From the NCBI RefSeq assembly GCF_003013715.1, contig NC_072812.1, forward strand, positions 1 through 64,000: a stretch of 64,000 bases of DNA. The letters run 5' to 3'. How positions within the stretch are numbered: position 1 is the stretch's first letter; every line of letters begins with the position of its first letter. The notes beneath the pieces were generated by a model. That model had not been told where the DNA came from. It did no database searches and worked only from the letters and a program-made list of their open reading frames with translations. This DNA comes from Candidozyma auris (Eukaryota; Ascomycota; Pichiomycetes; Serinales; Metschnikowiaceae). The position numbers and the translations under genes are program-made. Of the stretch, positions 55,573 to 64,000 are shown in pieces.

Positions 55573-58446
55573 CTATAATGTAAAGAGCGAAGTTCGCCTC
55601 TTGCCGAATGGATAAACGATCAAGGCGGCTGCAAACAATCCAACGGAAATTCCTATCGACACTTCCACCATGGTGGCACCAAAACTCAATGAGCTTGAGT
55701 CAGAATCACCAGCAGATGCCCTACTTGAGTTTGTGATCCTGTTGGCAGTATCAACGCCGGCTAATAATGTACTTTTAGAGGCGATACCCGAAGGCACTTG
55801 CACAAAAATAGCTGGAAGCATGGCACTGACTGCCATTCCCCGTCCAATACGCGAATACATGTTACCCAAGATACCAATGATAAAAGAACCAATTGCTGCG
55901 GTAAATTCAGTAACATTCAGGAAGTGCTTACCTGCAAAGTAAGTACCCACGTATGCGGTGCACGAGATGAAGAGCATGATTGGCAATTGCCTAAAGCGAG
56001 CTTGATTGATCAAACCCAAGCATGTGGTGAATAATGGAACGAACAAAATTCTCCATTTGTGATTAACTTCGTGATCTGTTGTACATTGCGCCTGATCTGT
56101 GGCATTCTTGTCAACCCAACCATATAAGGCAGCTCCGAGAGTGATGCCAAATCCCAAAAATAACGAATAAATAATCGCGTAAAACATTCTGACTGAGCCT
56201 GCAACAATGTTTTTTGATTGCAATTCCAAAGAACCACATAGAATGATATAACCAGGTAAAATTAACGCTAATGAGCCTTGTGCAATAGCTCCAAAGCAAA
56301 ATGTTTTTCCTCTATTGATTGAACCGATGCCTCGTGCTGCAAATGACACCACAATCGATGAGGTCACCTCAAACACCGATGAGTACAAATGAGACTTAGA
56401 TGACACAAAAAACTGCAAATAGCCGACGATTGAGCCTATACCAAAGGCAATGGGTACGTCTAGCCAGCCACCACCAAAACCAAAAGTACAAACCGCACAT
56501 GAACCAAGGGCATAGAGGAAAACGCACATCCATGGTGCATACTCATTTCTTCTGCGTAACAAATCCTCAAGCTTCCTTGTAGCCTCGTCTACACTGATCA
56601 AGTCATGAATGACGTCCTTATAAATCCTGTGTGTGTCAGAAAGTTTTGACAAATTAAGACCCTGTGCACATCTGACCAAGTGAACTTCAGATGTTCTCGT
56701 GGCTGCGTCACCGAATGCAATAAGCATGGTACCAGGAAAATATACAAACTGGCCATCGATCTCAAGCACACGACTTGTCATCACCATATACTCCTCCAAT
56801 CTATGAGTGGGTGCTCCATACAACATAAGTGCACGGCATATTCTGATGATGAAACGTTGTCTTTGAAGAATATCAGCAATGTGAACGGTAATGCGGAGCT
56901 TCTGGTCCTTGTTTTTTTTGAGTTTTTTCCCTAAGCGGTTAGAGCTATTTGTCTTTGGGGCCTTAGGACGAGCATTTTGGAATGACGGAAGCTTTGCGGC
57001 AGTCTCATCGAGGTCCTGTTCGTCTGAATCCGGCGTTGTTTCTTTTTCCTCAGACTTCTTATTTTTAAATTTGTTGGCCAACTTCTTTGGTCCCATCTTG
57101 ATATTGTTTTTGAGTTGTGTAAAATCGCTTTGACTAACGTTCTTCGATGTGTAACCACTATCGTTGAACTGCTCATCGGCTAGCATGCCAGATGATTGGA
57201 ATGATGATGCGGACTTGGAAGCTCCTGGGTTTTGGTACAATTTCAACAACGATGAGAGCACACCCGCATGCACTTGCTTCGGAGGAGCAATGTAGTCATC
57301 TGAGCCCTCTGCAAGAAGCATATCGTCGTCCTTGAGATCTTCGTCGAGATCGTCTCGAAGCAAGTCAGGGTTGGGTTGGTAGAATGGGTTCTCCGAGGCC
57401 TCTGGGGTTGCCAGATGACGCTTGAGATGGCGGTCTTCGTGCTCCATAGATGAACCCTCCTGCGCCTCATAATCCATTTCGTACTTTTCGTCTGGCATAT
57501 CAAAGGCTACTTTATTCATGCGCTCGGCCTTTTTGAGTTCGGGAGCGTGGGCCTCGATTAGCTCCTGAGCGGCCTCATTGAGTTCGCTGTAGTTCAAATT
57601 CTTCATCTCGATAGCGTGGTCCTCGGACTCGCCGCCCACGGCCTGCTCTGGATCGCGTCCTTCGTAGTCACCGCTCTTACTGGCCCCTGGAACAAGTCCG
57701 CCCCCGCTCAAACCGCCTCCACCCATATTGAGAACTTTGCCAATGAACGTGTCGGACCGCGAGGGCCCGTCGTCACCATCTAGCAACGATTGTCTTCTAA
57801 AGATGTTCTTGATGGAGCTCTTGCGGCCCGAGGTATGCGAGCTGTGCGTGGAAGTCTTGCCAACGTCAGCAATGTCTATTTCATCTGAGTGTCTTGATCC
57901 ACGGGATCTGCGGGACCCATGGGATCCACGGGACTGGCGGGAGCCAATGGAGCTTCTGCCACGCAGAGTAGGAGGAGGCCCCTGTGAGCGTGCGGTCTCT
58001 CGCAGCATCTCCTGGGGCTGCTGATCGTCGTCGTCGTCAGAGGAGTCTTCGATTTCCACAGGCATTGTAGCGTGGTGATCATCCTCCTCGTCGTCGTCAT
58101 CGTCACTATCATGCTGCGGCATGTTGAAGGCAAAGTTCGGGAGGTTCAGCGCGTCCTCGTCGTTTCTGGCCCTCGCCAACGAGGACATCGATACCGAGTC
58201 CAGGTCGGAAGAAGACAGGTCTATTTGTGAGGAAGTCGAGACGATGGTGTTTCTGTTGTAAGGGGTATCGTCGCCTGGGGACCTCGTGTTCTTGTTGCCG
58301 GTGAACTTCTTCTTAGCTTTGGCCAAGTTGGTCTTCGCAGTGTTCTTCTTGTTGTTCTTGCGTAAACTGGCCAAGTTGACGGCCGGCACGTTGAAGTTGT
58401 GTTGGAACTGGGACTCGTCTTCCGACAGGTCCAGCGAATGTGACAT
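55573..58446 (-). CDS. PRM10: Prm10-like membrane protein with ThrE domain
   Basis: 957 residues. The N-terminal half (about 1-520) is hydrophilic, Asp/Ser-rich and low complexity (RSRGSHGSRRSRGSR-type stretches). The C-terminal half from QRQRFIIRICRALMLYGAPTHRLEEYM (about 525) is the ThrE/DUF1212 domain, with about ten membrane segments, related to bacterial threonine/serine exporters; FVYFPGTMLIAFGD and APWMCVFLYALGSC are typical. Yeast Prm10 is pheromone-regulated and of unknown transport activity. Start: ATG at 58446, about 45 bp after a TATATATAG box (about 58489-58497 on the minus strand). The upstream TTG-opened frame runs across that TATA box, so it is rejected. A near match to AATGGCTGCAAAA lies at 58532. 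Confidence 0.92.
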   Translation of the reverse strand: MSHSLDLSEDESQFQHNFNVPAVNLASLRKNNKKNTAKTNLAKAKKKFTGNKNTRSPGDDTPYNRNTIVSTSSQIDLSSSDLDSVSMSSLARARNDEDALNLPNFAFNMPQHDSDDDDDEEDDHHATMPVEIEDSSDDDDDQQPQEMLRETARSQGPPPTLRGRSSIGSRQSRGSHGSRRSRGSRHSDEIDIADVGKTSTHSSHTSGRKSSIKNIFRRQSLLDGDDGPSRSDTFIGKVLNMGGGGLSGGGLVPGASKSGDYEGRDPEQAVGGESEDHAIEMKNLNYSELNEAAQELIEAHAPELKKAERMNKVAFDMPDEKYEMDYEAQEGSSMEHEDRHLKRHLATPEASENPFYQPNPDLLRDDLDEDLKDDDMLLAEGSDDYIAPPKQVHAGVLSSLLKLYQNPGASKSASSFQSSGMLADEQFNDSGYTSKNVSQSDFTQLKNNIKMGPKKLANKFKNKKSEEKETTPDSDEQDLDETAAKLPSFQNARPKAPKTNSSNRLGKKLKKNKDQKLRITVHIADILQRQRFIIRICRALMLYGAPTHRLEEYMVMTSRVLEIDGQFVYFPGTMLIAFGDAATRTSEVHLVRCAQGLNLSKLSDTHRIYKDVIHDLISVDEATRKLEDLLRRRNEYAPWMCVFLYALGSCAVCTFGFGGGWLDVPIAFGIGSIVGYLQFFVSSKSHLYSSVFEVTSSIVVSFAARGIGSINRGKTFCFGAIAQGSLALILPGYIILCGSLELQSKNIVAGSVRMFYAIIYSLFLGFGITLGAALYGWVDKNATDQAQCTTDHEVNHKWRILFVPLFTTCLGLINQARFRQLPIMLFISCTAYVGTYFAGKHFLNVTEFTAAIGSFIIGILGNMYSRIGRGMAVSAMLPAIFVQVPSGIASKSTLLAGVDTANRITNSSRASAGDSDSSSLSFGATMVEVSIGISVGLFAAALIVYPFGKRRTSLFTL

Positions 58447-59866
58447 GGTGTGGGTGGTGGAAAAAGAACAGACTGGAGCTGGAGCCCTTCTATATATGGG
58501 ACGGAGCAATGGCTAGTAGCAGGCGCGCAGGAATGGCTGCGAAAAGTTGCAGGAGAAGAAGGAGGAGGGAGGGAGGAAGGGTTGAAGAGGCAAAGAGGAA
58601 AGTGGGAAGATGAGAGTGACTCGAGGGACAGATGAGGGAAAGTGGACCAAGAGTTTTGGTGTTTGGGAAGTGAACTTTCAATACTTGGTGATTTTATGGT
58701 CTGTTCTCGCCAGCTTTACCTTTCGACTTGTGCCTGGAAACTGCTGCATGTACCAGTGCAGAATGAAGCTAGCAAGGTGAGAGAAAATACACATGTGAAG
58801 ACATGGTGAAGGAAAAAAATGGCTGAGGGAAGAAGATGACTGAACAGGAAAGGAACATTGGAGAGCGAGATTCTCTAACTTTTTCTCCATCGAGCTGGAC
58901 TAGTCTGGCCAGGTTCCTGATTTCTGGCCAAGAGGTATTCCGCCCTGCAAGAGATTGTGCGAAGAGGCAGAGGAAGAGAAGCTGGACGAGACGAACATAC
59001 AAGAGGAGGAAGGAAATAAGATAAAAGCAAAAGACATTCTAAATGAATCCTGCCACCTTGATATGGTAATTAGAGGGCTGCACACTGCCAATCTCTTCCT
59101 TTGGCAACTTGCGCTCTTTTAAAGGTTTTTCCGGTGGGTGCAATTTTTCACGCCTACGCCTGGTTTCTGACAGGCACCCTCGGCCAGAACCAGATGATGG
59201 ATATTTGATTGGCTCTTGTAAGTTCTCACCGGCCTGATACTATTAACCTTCTGGGCCTTCTTTGATGGTTGCTACAGCGCCTCGCAACCACTTTTATTGT
59301 GATACTCGCCATTGTGGAAATTCTACATGCCCAGCTTCCACCTGTGCCAGCAATTGAAACCGGCATGTTGAGCGTCGCGTTTCCTTTTTTTTCCTTTTTT
59401 TTTTAGTGCTGCAATTTGTGGCCTCTAACTTACGTCACAGGAAACGTGAAGTCCTTTATCTTCGCTGCAAAGCGCCTCAACTACCGTGCCTGTGTCGTCA
59501 GCCTGAAACGGCACTCGCCTGATCTAGACAAACGGCGCTGTCGCATGTGGATACAGAGATGAAACCAAAGTTCTTTTACTAAAATTACGCTGTATATTGT
59601 TTCAGAGATTATTTACTATTACTAGGCTGTATGTTGTTCCTGCAATTTATGGCGCAACTAGTGCTGTTGCAATTAGTCAAGCGCTTTGTATTGTGTAGCT
59701 GGATCAGGAACTGAGAATTCGCAGCTAATTCATAGAGGCTACTCTCTGCCAGTCACAAGTTGTCCCATACTTTTCCATCAGAGCGACAAATGATACATTG
59801 GCTTCATTTGTTACTGAACAGAGCTCTTGCATCTCTTACTCCTGTCCATGTATTCTCTTTCTTCTT
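58447..59866. other. Intergenic, 1.4 kb, PRM10 upstream region
   Basis: TATA box near 58493, a GA/GGA-rich purine stretch at 58545-58620, T-runs at 59385-59404, and a TGTTTCA at 59598-59604 that matches the yeast pheromone response element on the other strand but is far from PRM10. Short ORFs on both strands are not supported. Confidence 0.45.
58532..58545 (+). promoter_or_regulatory. AATGGCTGCGAAAA motif, PRM10 promoter
   Basis: One mismatch to the AATGGCTGCAAAA consensus; 86 bp before the PRM10 ATG and about 35 bp beyond the TATA box. Confidence 0.3.
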
Positions 59867-61189
59867 CTATTCGTCGCTGGCGCCTTGTTGGGCACGCTCT
59901 ACGCTCTCTTCCCACTGCACACCACAGTACTCTCTCACGTATCCAACGTGATGTTCGTCGACACTGGGCATGTAATCCTCCTCATCAGTGTACACTATGA
60001 TTGTTCCCCAAGACATCCCGTTCAAGATGTCGGCCACGGAATTGGCGTTCTTCTCAAGATCCATGATCGTCTTGGGCATCAACTGTAGCTCAAACCGTCT
60101 TCTCGAAGAGGGGTTGTATGCTGGATCAGGGATGGTTCCTTCGTTAACTTGCTTTGCAACCTCGTCCTTCCCGCTGTAGAGAACAGGCTTTCCGTCTAGA
60201 TCGTAGCGAAGAACTTGTGTTGGATTGTGATTCACCACAGAGGTGAAGCTCTCGAAAAACTTGTCCTGGAGCATCTTGGAGATCTGATTTGTCTGGGTGT
60301 TCACTGCAGCTGACGACGAGCTGGACGACGATAAGCTTCTTTCCTTCTTGCCGCTTTTGCCTTCGCTGTCTCCCTCCTCTGCAGAATTTTCTATCAAATG
60401 CTTATACTTCTCCAACTCTGGCTCAAGCGTCACTTTCTTTAACTTCTCCTTCTCCGTGAAGAGGATATACCCGGGATATTCAGGCAACTCTGCCAGCACT
60501 GGCTTTGATGCTTTTGCTGGGGGTTTAGCAGATTTGCTGACGTCGGCGTAACTTTTGACGCTGCTCTTGTTGTGACTGATCCCTTCCGTCTTCTCACTCG
60601 ATCCAAACGAATTCGTTCCTGTGAAAGGATTTGTTTCTCCAAACGGTTGCAGCGAGCTGAACGGGTTGCTGTTCAGAAATGGGTTCCCTTTCCCATCGCT
60701 GGGCTTCGTCACATCAAAAAGGTCCTTGGTCATCTCGATCTGGATCTTCTTCTTGTTCTCCAAACGAAGCTTCTCATCCAAAGCCTTCTGAGTTTCTTCC
60801 TGTTGCTCCTGCAAGATTCGTTCTGCTATAGCAGGGTCCTTATTCACAGCACGAAGGGCTTTGACGCTTCCTTTCTTGCCTGAGCACTGGGCAGTATTCT
60901 TACATGCAAATATATAAATCACTCTGTCGTAGGTCTTGCCGTCTAGAGGAGCAAACGCTTGTAGTAGCAAAGCCATAAGTTTGCCACAGTTGTCACATTT
61001 CATGTCTTCTTCCTTGGGCTTCAGTTGTGGATGGGGCCAGATGGGCTGTCCTCCAATGAAGGTGTCTTCAATTGTAGGGTACTCATCATCTTCTCCTATT
61101 CCGATATCCACAAACCCGAGAAAAACATCTGACTTCTGCGAGTCGAACAAGCTTTCTTCGTCTGAGGAATACTCGTCGTGACTGGACAT
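59867..61189 (-). CDS. TSR4: Tsr4/PDCD2-family ribosome assembly factor
   Basis: 440 residues. N-terminal FLGFVDIGIGEDDEYPTIEDTFIGGQPIW and the zinc-binding CDNCGKLMALLLQAFAPL with YDRVIYIFACKN are the PDCD2/Tsr4 signature; the C-terminal PDCD2_C domain holds PTQVLRYDLDGKPVLYSG, RRRFELQLMPKTI and the MSWGTIIVYTDEED segment. Yeast Tsr4 is a dedicated co-translational chaperone of ribosomal protein uS5 (Rps2) in the cytosol. A Lys/Glu-rich central region and an Asn/Phe-rich stretch (NPFLNSNPFSSLQPF) separate the domains. Start: ATG at 61189 (MSSHDEYSSDEE). Confidence 0.95.
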   Translation of the reverse strand: MSSHDEYSSDEESLFDSQKSDVFLGFVDIGIGEDDEYPTIEDTFIGGQPIWPHPQLKPKEEDMKCDNCGKLMALLLQAFAPLDGKTYDRVIYIFACKNTAQCSGKKGSVKALRAVNKDPAIAERILQEQQEETQKALDEKLRLENKKKIQIEMTKDLFDVTKPSDGKGNPFLNSNPFSSLQPFGETNPFTGTNSFGSSEKTEGISHNKSSVKSYADVSKSAKPPAKASKPVLAELPEYPGYILFTEKEKLKKVTLEPELEKYKHLIENSAEEGDSEGKSGKKERSLSSSSSSSAAVNTQTNQISKMLQDKFFESFTSVVNHNPTQVLRYDLDGKPVLYSGKDEVAKQVNEGTIPDPAYNPSSRRRFELQLMPKTIMDLEKNANSVADILNGMSWGTIIVYTDEEDYMPSVDEHHVGYVREYCGVQWEESVERAQQGASDE

Positions 61190-61333
61190 AATGGTTTGGG
61201 CTAGCTTATCTGAAATGGTATAGTCTGCGATGAGCTGCTTTTTCAGTGCGCAATAGGTGCATATTATTGTGTACTACAAGTTGTTTCTCACCACCAAATC
61301 CATGCCTTGTATAATATTTATACCTATTTACAA

Positions 61334-63739
61334 TTACAAGTAGCGTGGAATCTCGTGTTCCTCGTATGCTTCTATCTTGTCACCCTCCTCAAATTTGTCC
61401 CAGTTGGTGAATGCTAATCCACACTCGGTGCCCTTCTTGGCCTCCGAGATATCTTGTTTCACGTGTTTGAGGGAAGAAAGTGCTCCAGAGTAGACCACCT
61501 CTTCTCCTCTTACAACTCTCACCTTTGCTGATCTTTTTAAGTTACCGACGTTCACCTTGCAACCAGCAACCTTGACTTGAGTCTTGTTCTTGCCAGTAAT
61601 CTGGAGGACCGTCTTTATGTCAGCCTCAGCAAGAATCTTGATTTCGATGTGAGGCTTCAATTTCGACGTTAACTCCTCAGTGACGTGCTCGATCAACCGA
61701 TATATCACATTATCTTCCACAACCTTTACACCAGCTCTTTCGGCTTTTAGGTGAATCAGCCTAGGAACTTTTACGTTGAAACTCAAAATGCTACCATTGA
61801 TTGTGGCAGCGGTATCAACATCTGAGTCCGTAGGAGGACCGGCATCGTACGAAACAACCTTCGCCTTGACCTCCTCGTTTCCAAGCCCATTGATACTATC
61901 CTTGATTGCTTCCGCTGACCCATAGACATCGGACTTCACAATGTAATTGACAGTAACTGTCTTGATTTTATCCTCTTCCTCCTTCATAAACTCCAGAGGG
62001 TCAAGTCCCGCCAATTTGAGCTCGTTGATCTTCTCCTGTCTCTTGAGCTCATTGATCTCCTCCTGTCTCATCTCATTGATCTTTTCAATGTCCTTCGACT
62101 GTTGTATGATAGCATTTCTTTCCTCTCTGTTCTTCACAACCTTACGACATAGTTTTTCAGAATCAGCTGCCAAAATTTGGTCACCCGCCTGAGGAAGACT
62201 CTTCCAGCCCCAAATCTGAACCGGAGTGGATGGTCCAGCTGCCTTAACTGTCTTGCCGTTTTCATCTTTCATGCCTCGTACTTTGCAGTAAGTTGTCCCA
62301 GCCACCAAGAAGCTTCCCGGTTTGACAGTTCCTCTTTTGATCAACACAGTGGAGACGTTTCCAAGTCCTTTGACAACTTGACTTTCAATTACCCATCCCT
62401 CTGCCGGGACGCCTTTACTTTCGGCTTTAAACTCACTTAGTTCACTGAGAGTGATAACTGCCTCCTCTAGTTTGTCCATGTTCATACCAGTCTTTCCACT
62501 AACTCTGACAGTTTGTGTGTCACCACCATAGTCTTCAATATCAATATCATGACGAGACAAGTCTGCCAAAACCTTGTCTAGGTTGAGACCAGGCTTGTCA
62601 CACTTGTTGATGGCGACTATGATAGGAACCCCTGACTTCTTTGCATGCTTGATAGCTTCGATCGTCTGTGGCATCACAGAGTCATCACCGGCAACAACAA
62701 GAATCACGATATCAGTGACTATGGCGCCTCTTTCACGCATACTCAAAAACGCAGCATGGCCAGGAGTATCGAGAAATGTGATTTTCTTCTTCGATATGGG
62801 TGTTGTCACGGAGAAAGCACCTATATGCTGAGTGATACCACCAAACTCGCCTTGCACCACTGAAGATTTCCTCAAATAGTCCAAAATTGTGGTCTTACCA
62901 TGATCCACATGTCCCATGATGGTGACCACTGGCGGTCTGGGCTCAAGAAGCTCCTCCTTTACAGGTGCTGGGAAGAGATCCATACCGGTTTCATCGCTCA
63001 TGGTGACATCAAACCCAAACTCGTCTGCAATAAGAGAAGCATTTTCCTTATCGAGAATGTAGTTGTGGCTCATGTTTTCGAACCCAAGACCCTCAAGTCT
63101 GGTAAGCATGTCTGACAATGGAACACTCATGATGTTAGCCAAATTAGATACCGTTGTGAATGTTGGAATGTTGATTTTGATGTTTTCTTTCTTCTTCTCT
63201 CTTGGCTTGCTCTGTACCTTTTTCTGGGGCTTCTTTGCTTGGCTCTGACTAGCTGTACCCTGCTGCTCCTTCATTTGCTGGTTCAACTTCAGCCTTATTT
63301 GTGCATACCTCTGTATACTTCCACCCGATTCATTACTTGTGGCTTTGGTTTGGTTCTTGTTAGTCGGCTGCTGCTCTCTTCTGGGCTGCTGCTCTCTTCT
63401 GGGCTGCTGTTCTCTTCTGGGCTGCTGTTCTCGTTTGGCAAAAGGAACTTGCCCTTCTGTGTCTCTTCTCGATGGCTTGCCGCTCTGGTCAACAAACTTT
63501 CTTTGTGACTTGAAATTTGCATTTTGGTTTGTCCTTTTGAAGCCCCGTGGTCCTGAGTCCGCGTTGCTGTACATCTGAGCGAAGCGGTTTGGTTTCTTTG
63601 CACCGCCTGTAGCACCCAGTGGGTTACCCTCTGTGCCTTTGACGTCACCAACTTTGGGCAAGTTTCGAAGGGTCGATAGCTGGCATCTTTGTAGTATACA
63701 TCTTTGGGCCTGGTGAAGGTTGCGTAGCCCGATACTCAT
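61334..63739 (-). CDS. IFM1: Mitochondrial translation initiation factor IF-2
   Basis: 801 residues. GTPase motifs are GHVDHGKTT (G1, about residue 275), DTPGHAAF (G3) and NKCD (G4). IF2 domains II, III and IV follow, including the C-terminal [19 protein letters not shown] and [16 protein letters not shown] segments. It brings formyl-Met-tRNA to the mitochondrial small subunit. The ATG at 63739 yields a presequence rich in Arg/Gln/Leu with no acidic residues ([20 protein letters not shown]); the longer frame opens with GTG. The N-terminal linker holds a tandem repeat of REQQPR (nucleotides 63366-63433). Yeast Ifm1 is 676 residues, so the N-terminal linker is long here. Confidence 0.95.
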   Translation of the reverse strand: MSIGLRNLHQAQRCILQRCQLSTLRNLPKVGDVKGTEGNPLGATGGAKKPNRFAQMYSNADSGPRGFKRTNQNANFKSQRKFVDQSGKPSRRDTEGQVPFAKREQQPRREQQPRREQQPRREQQPTNKNQTKATSNESGGSIQRYAQIRLKLNQQMKEQQGTASQSQAKKPQKKVQSKPREKKKENIKINIPTFTTVSNLANIMSVPLSDMLTRLEGLGFENMSHNYILDKENASLIADEFGFDVTMSDETGMDLFPAPVKEELLEPRPPVVTIMGHVDHGKTTILDYLRKSSVVQGEFGGITQHIGAFSVTTPISKKKITFLDTPGHAAFLSMRERGAIVTDIVILVVAGDDSVMPQTIEAIKHAKKSGVPIIVAINKCDKPGLNLDKVLADLSRHDIDIEDYGGDTQTVRVSGKTGMNMDKLEEAVITLSELSEFKAESKGVPAEGWVIESQVVKGLGNVSTVLIKRGTVKPGSFLVAGTTYCKVRGMKDENGKTVKAAGPSTPVQIWGWKSLPQAGDQILAADSEKLCRKVVKNREERNAIIQQSKDIEKINEMRQEEINELKRQEKINELKLAGLDPLEFMKEEEDKIKTVTVNYIVKSDVYGSAEAIKDSINGLGNEEVKAKVVSYDAGPPTDSDVDTAATINGSILSFNVKVPRLIHLKAERAGVKVVEDNVIYRLIEHVTEELTSKLKPHIEIKILAEADIKTVLQITGKNKTQVKVAGCKVNVGNLKRSAKVRVVRGEEVVYSGALSSLKHVKQDISEAKKGTECGLAFTNWDKFEEGDKIEAYEEHEIPRYL
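63366..63433 (-). repeat. 18 bp coding tandem repeat in IFM1 (REQQPR)
   Basis: Almost four copies of GGCTGCTGCTCTCTTCTG in the IF-2 N-terminal linker, encoding repeated Arg-Glu-Gln-Gln-Pro-Arg. The unit is a multiple of three, so copy-number change keeps the frame. Confidence 0.85.
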
Positions 63740-63886
63740 TACGTCTATAAATGCTCTATGTGAAAAGTTTATGAGATAGATAATTGACTGCGAATTTTTA
63801 TGTTGATGGTACACCGCACAACTACTACCACGAATTCTACTACTACCTCGTTCAATATAGTGGAACTATCGATTCGTTTATGCTTT

Positions 63887-63922
63887 GGAACCCCTCCCCC
63901 CATATAGGAGGGTTCCTTTTTT
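63887..63922. other. Hairpin followed by T6 near the right edge
   Basis: GGAACCCCTCC pairs with GGAGGGTTCC (10 bp with one bulged C) around a CCCCATATA loop, followed by TTTTTT at 63917-63922. It resembles a hairpin terminator or a Pol III end, about 150 bp upstream of the IFM1 start. The gene it would belong to is not visible. Confidence 0.4.
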
Positions 63923-64000
63923 ATACTCTATGCAATTATCGTGACAGAAATGCTATGAAGATGCAAAACACCTTTCAGGTAAAAACGCTACTCGTAATTG

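Noticed and set aside
58446..58509. Longer N-terminus of Prm10
   Set aside because: It opens at TTG and would translate across the TATA box.
59598..59604. Pheromone response element for PRM10
   Set aside because: A single TGAAACA match more than 1.1 kb upstream and nearer the TSR4 3' end; a 7-mer of this kind is expected by chance.

Overview
The window is the left end of a chromosome from a budding yeast of the CUG-Ser clade, most like the Metschnikowiaceae (Clavispora lusitaniae / Candida auris-haemulonii group); the species is an inference. Reasons: it opens with C-rich 20-21 bp tandem repeats containing a Rap1-like core, in the orientation of a left telomere; genes are almost all intron-free with TATA boxes close upstream; CTG is avoided (none among about 26 Leu codons of the aldolase gene at 17371); and the gene content is typical of Candida yeasts (secreted aspartyl proteases, ARN/SIT1 siderophore transporters, FRE reductase, small GPI proteins). 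Proteins should be read with CTG as Ser.

Region 1 (1-668): telomeric repeats and about 300 bp of unique sequence. A VPS70/transferrin-receptor-like peptidase gene starts at 669, so there is almost no subtelomere.

Region 2 (3.2-18.3 kb) is the most interesting part: a probable metabolic gene cluster with its own Zn2Cys6 regulator. It holds an aldehyde dehydrogenase, a peroxisomal (AKL-ending) FMN 2-hydroxy-acid oxidase, two MTR-type amino-acid permeases, an NAD(P)-dependent epimerase-like protein, the regulator, and a DHDPS-family aldolase. Every target promoter carries a CGGA-N5-TCCG inverted repeat, and I found no other exact copy in the non-coding DNA I read by eye. Aldolase, aldehyde dehydrogenase and hydroxy-acid oxidase make a plausible consecutive route (2-keto-3-deoxy acid to pyruvate plus aldehyde, aldehyde to hydroxy acid, hydroxy acid to 2-oxo acid). 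A secreted aspartyl protease sits inside the cluster without the element.

Region 3 (19.5-40.5 kb) is accessory-like and rich in non-coding DNA: a third permease copy with an apparent frameshift in an A9 run, two ARN/SIT1-like transporters, DPH5 and PER1 (housekeeping, convergent), a class II aldolase/adducin-type protein, a second aspartyl protease with an in-frame TAG after its signal peptide, two small GPI-anchored wall proteins and a FRE-type ferric reductase.

Region 4 (41-64 kb) is conserved housekeeping: an arrestin-related adaptor, BTS1 and DER1 (divergent), a VPS9-domain Rab5 GEF, an unrecognised nuclear-looking protein, SPT6, a gamma-butyrobetaine/trimethyllysine-type dioxygenase, an intron-containing tRNA-Leu(AAG), PRM10, TSR4 and mitochondrial IF2 (IFM1).

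A second recurrent signal is the motif AAATGGCTGCAAAA, present as an exact 9-base core in at least nine non-coding places across the window, mostly upstream of genes; I do not recognise its factor. Many reading frames can be extended upstream from non-ATG codons; the coordinates below use the first supported ATG.
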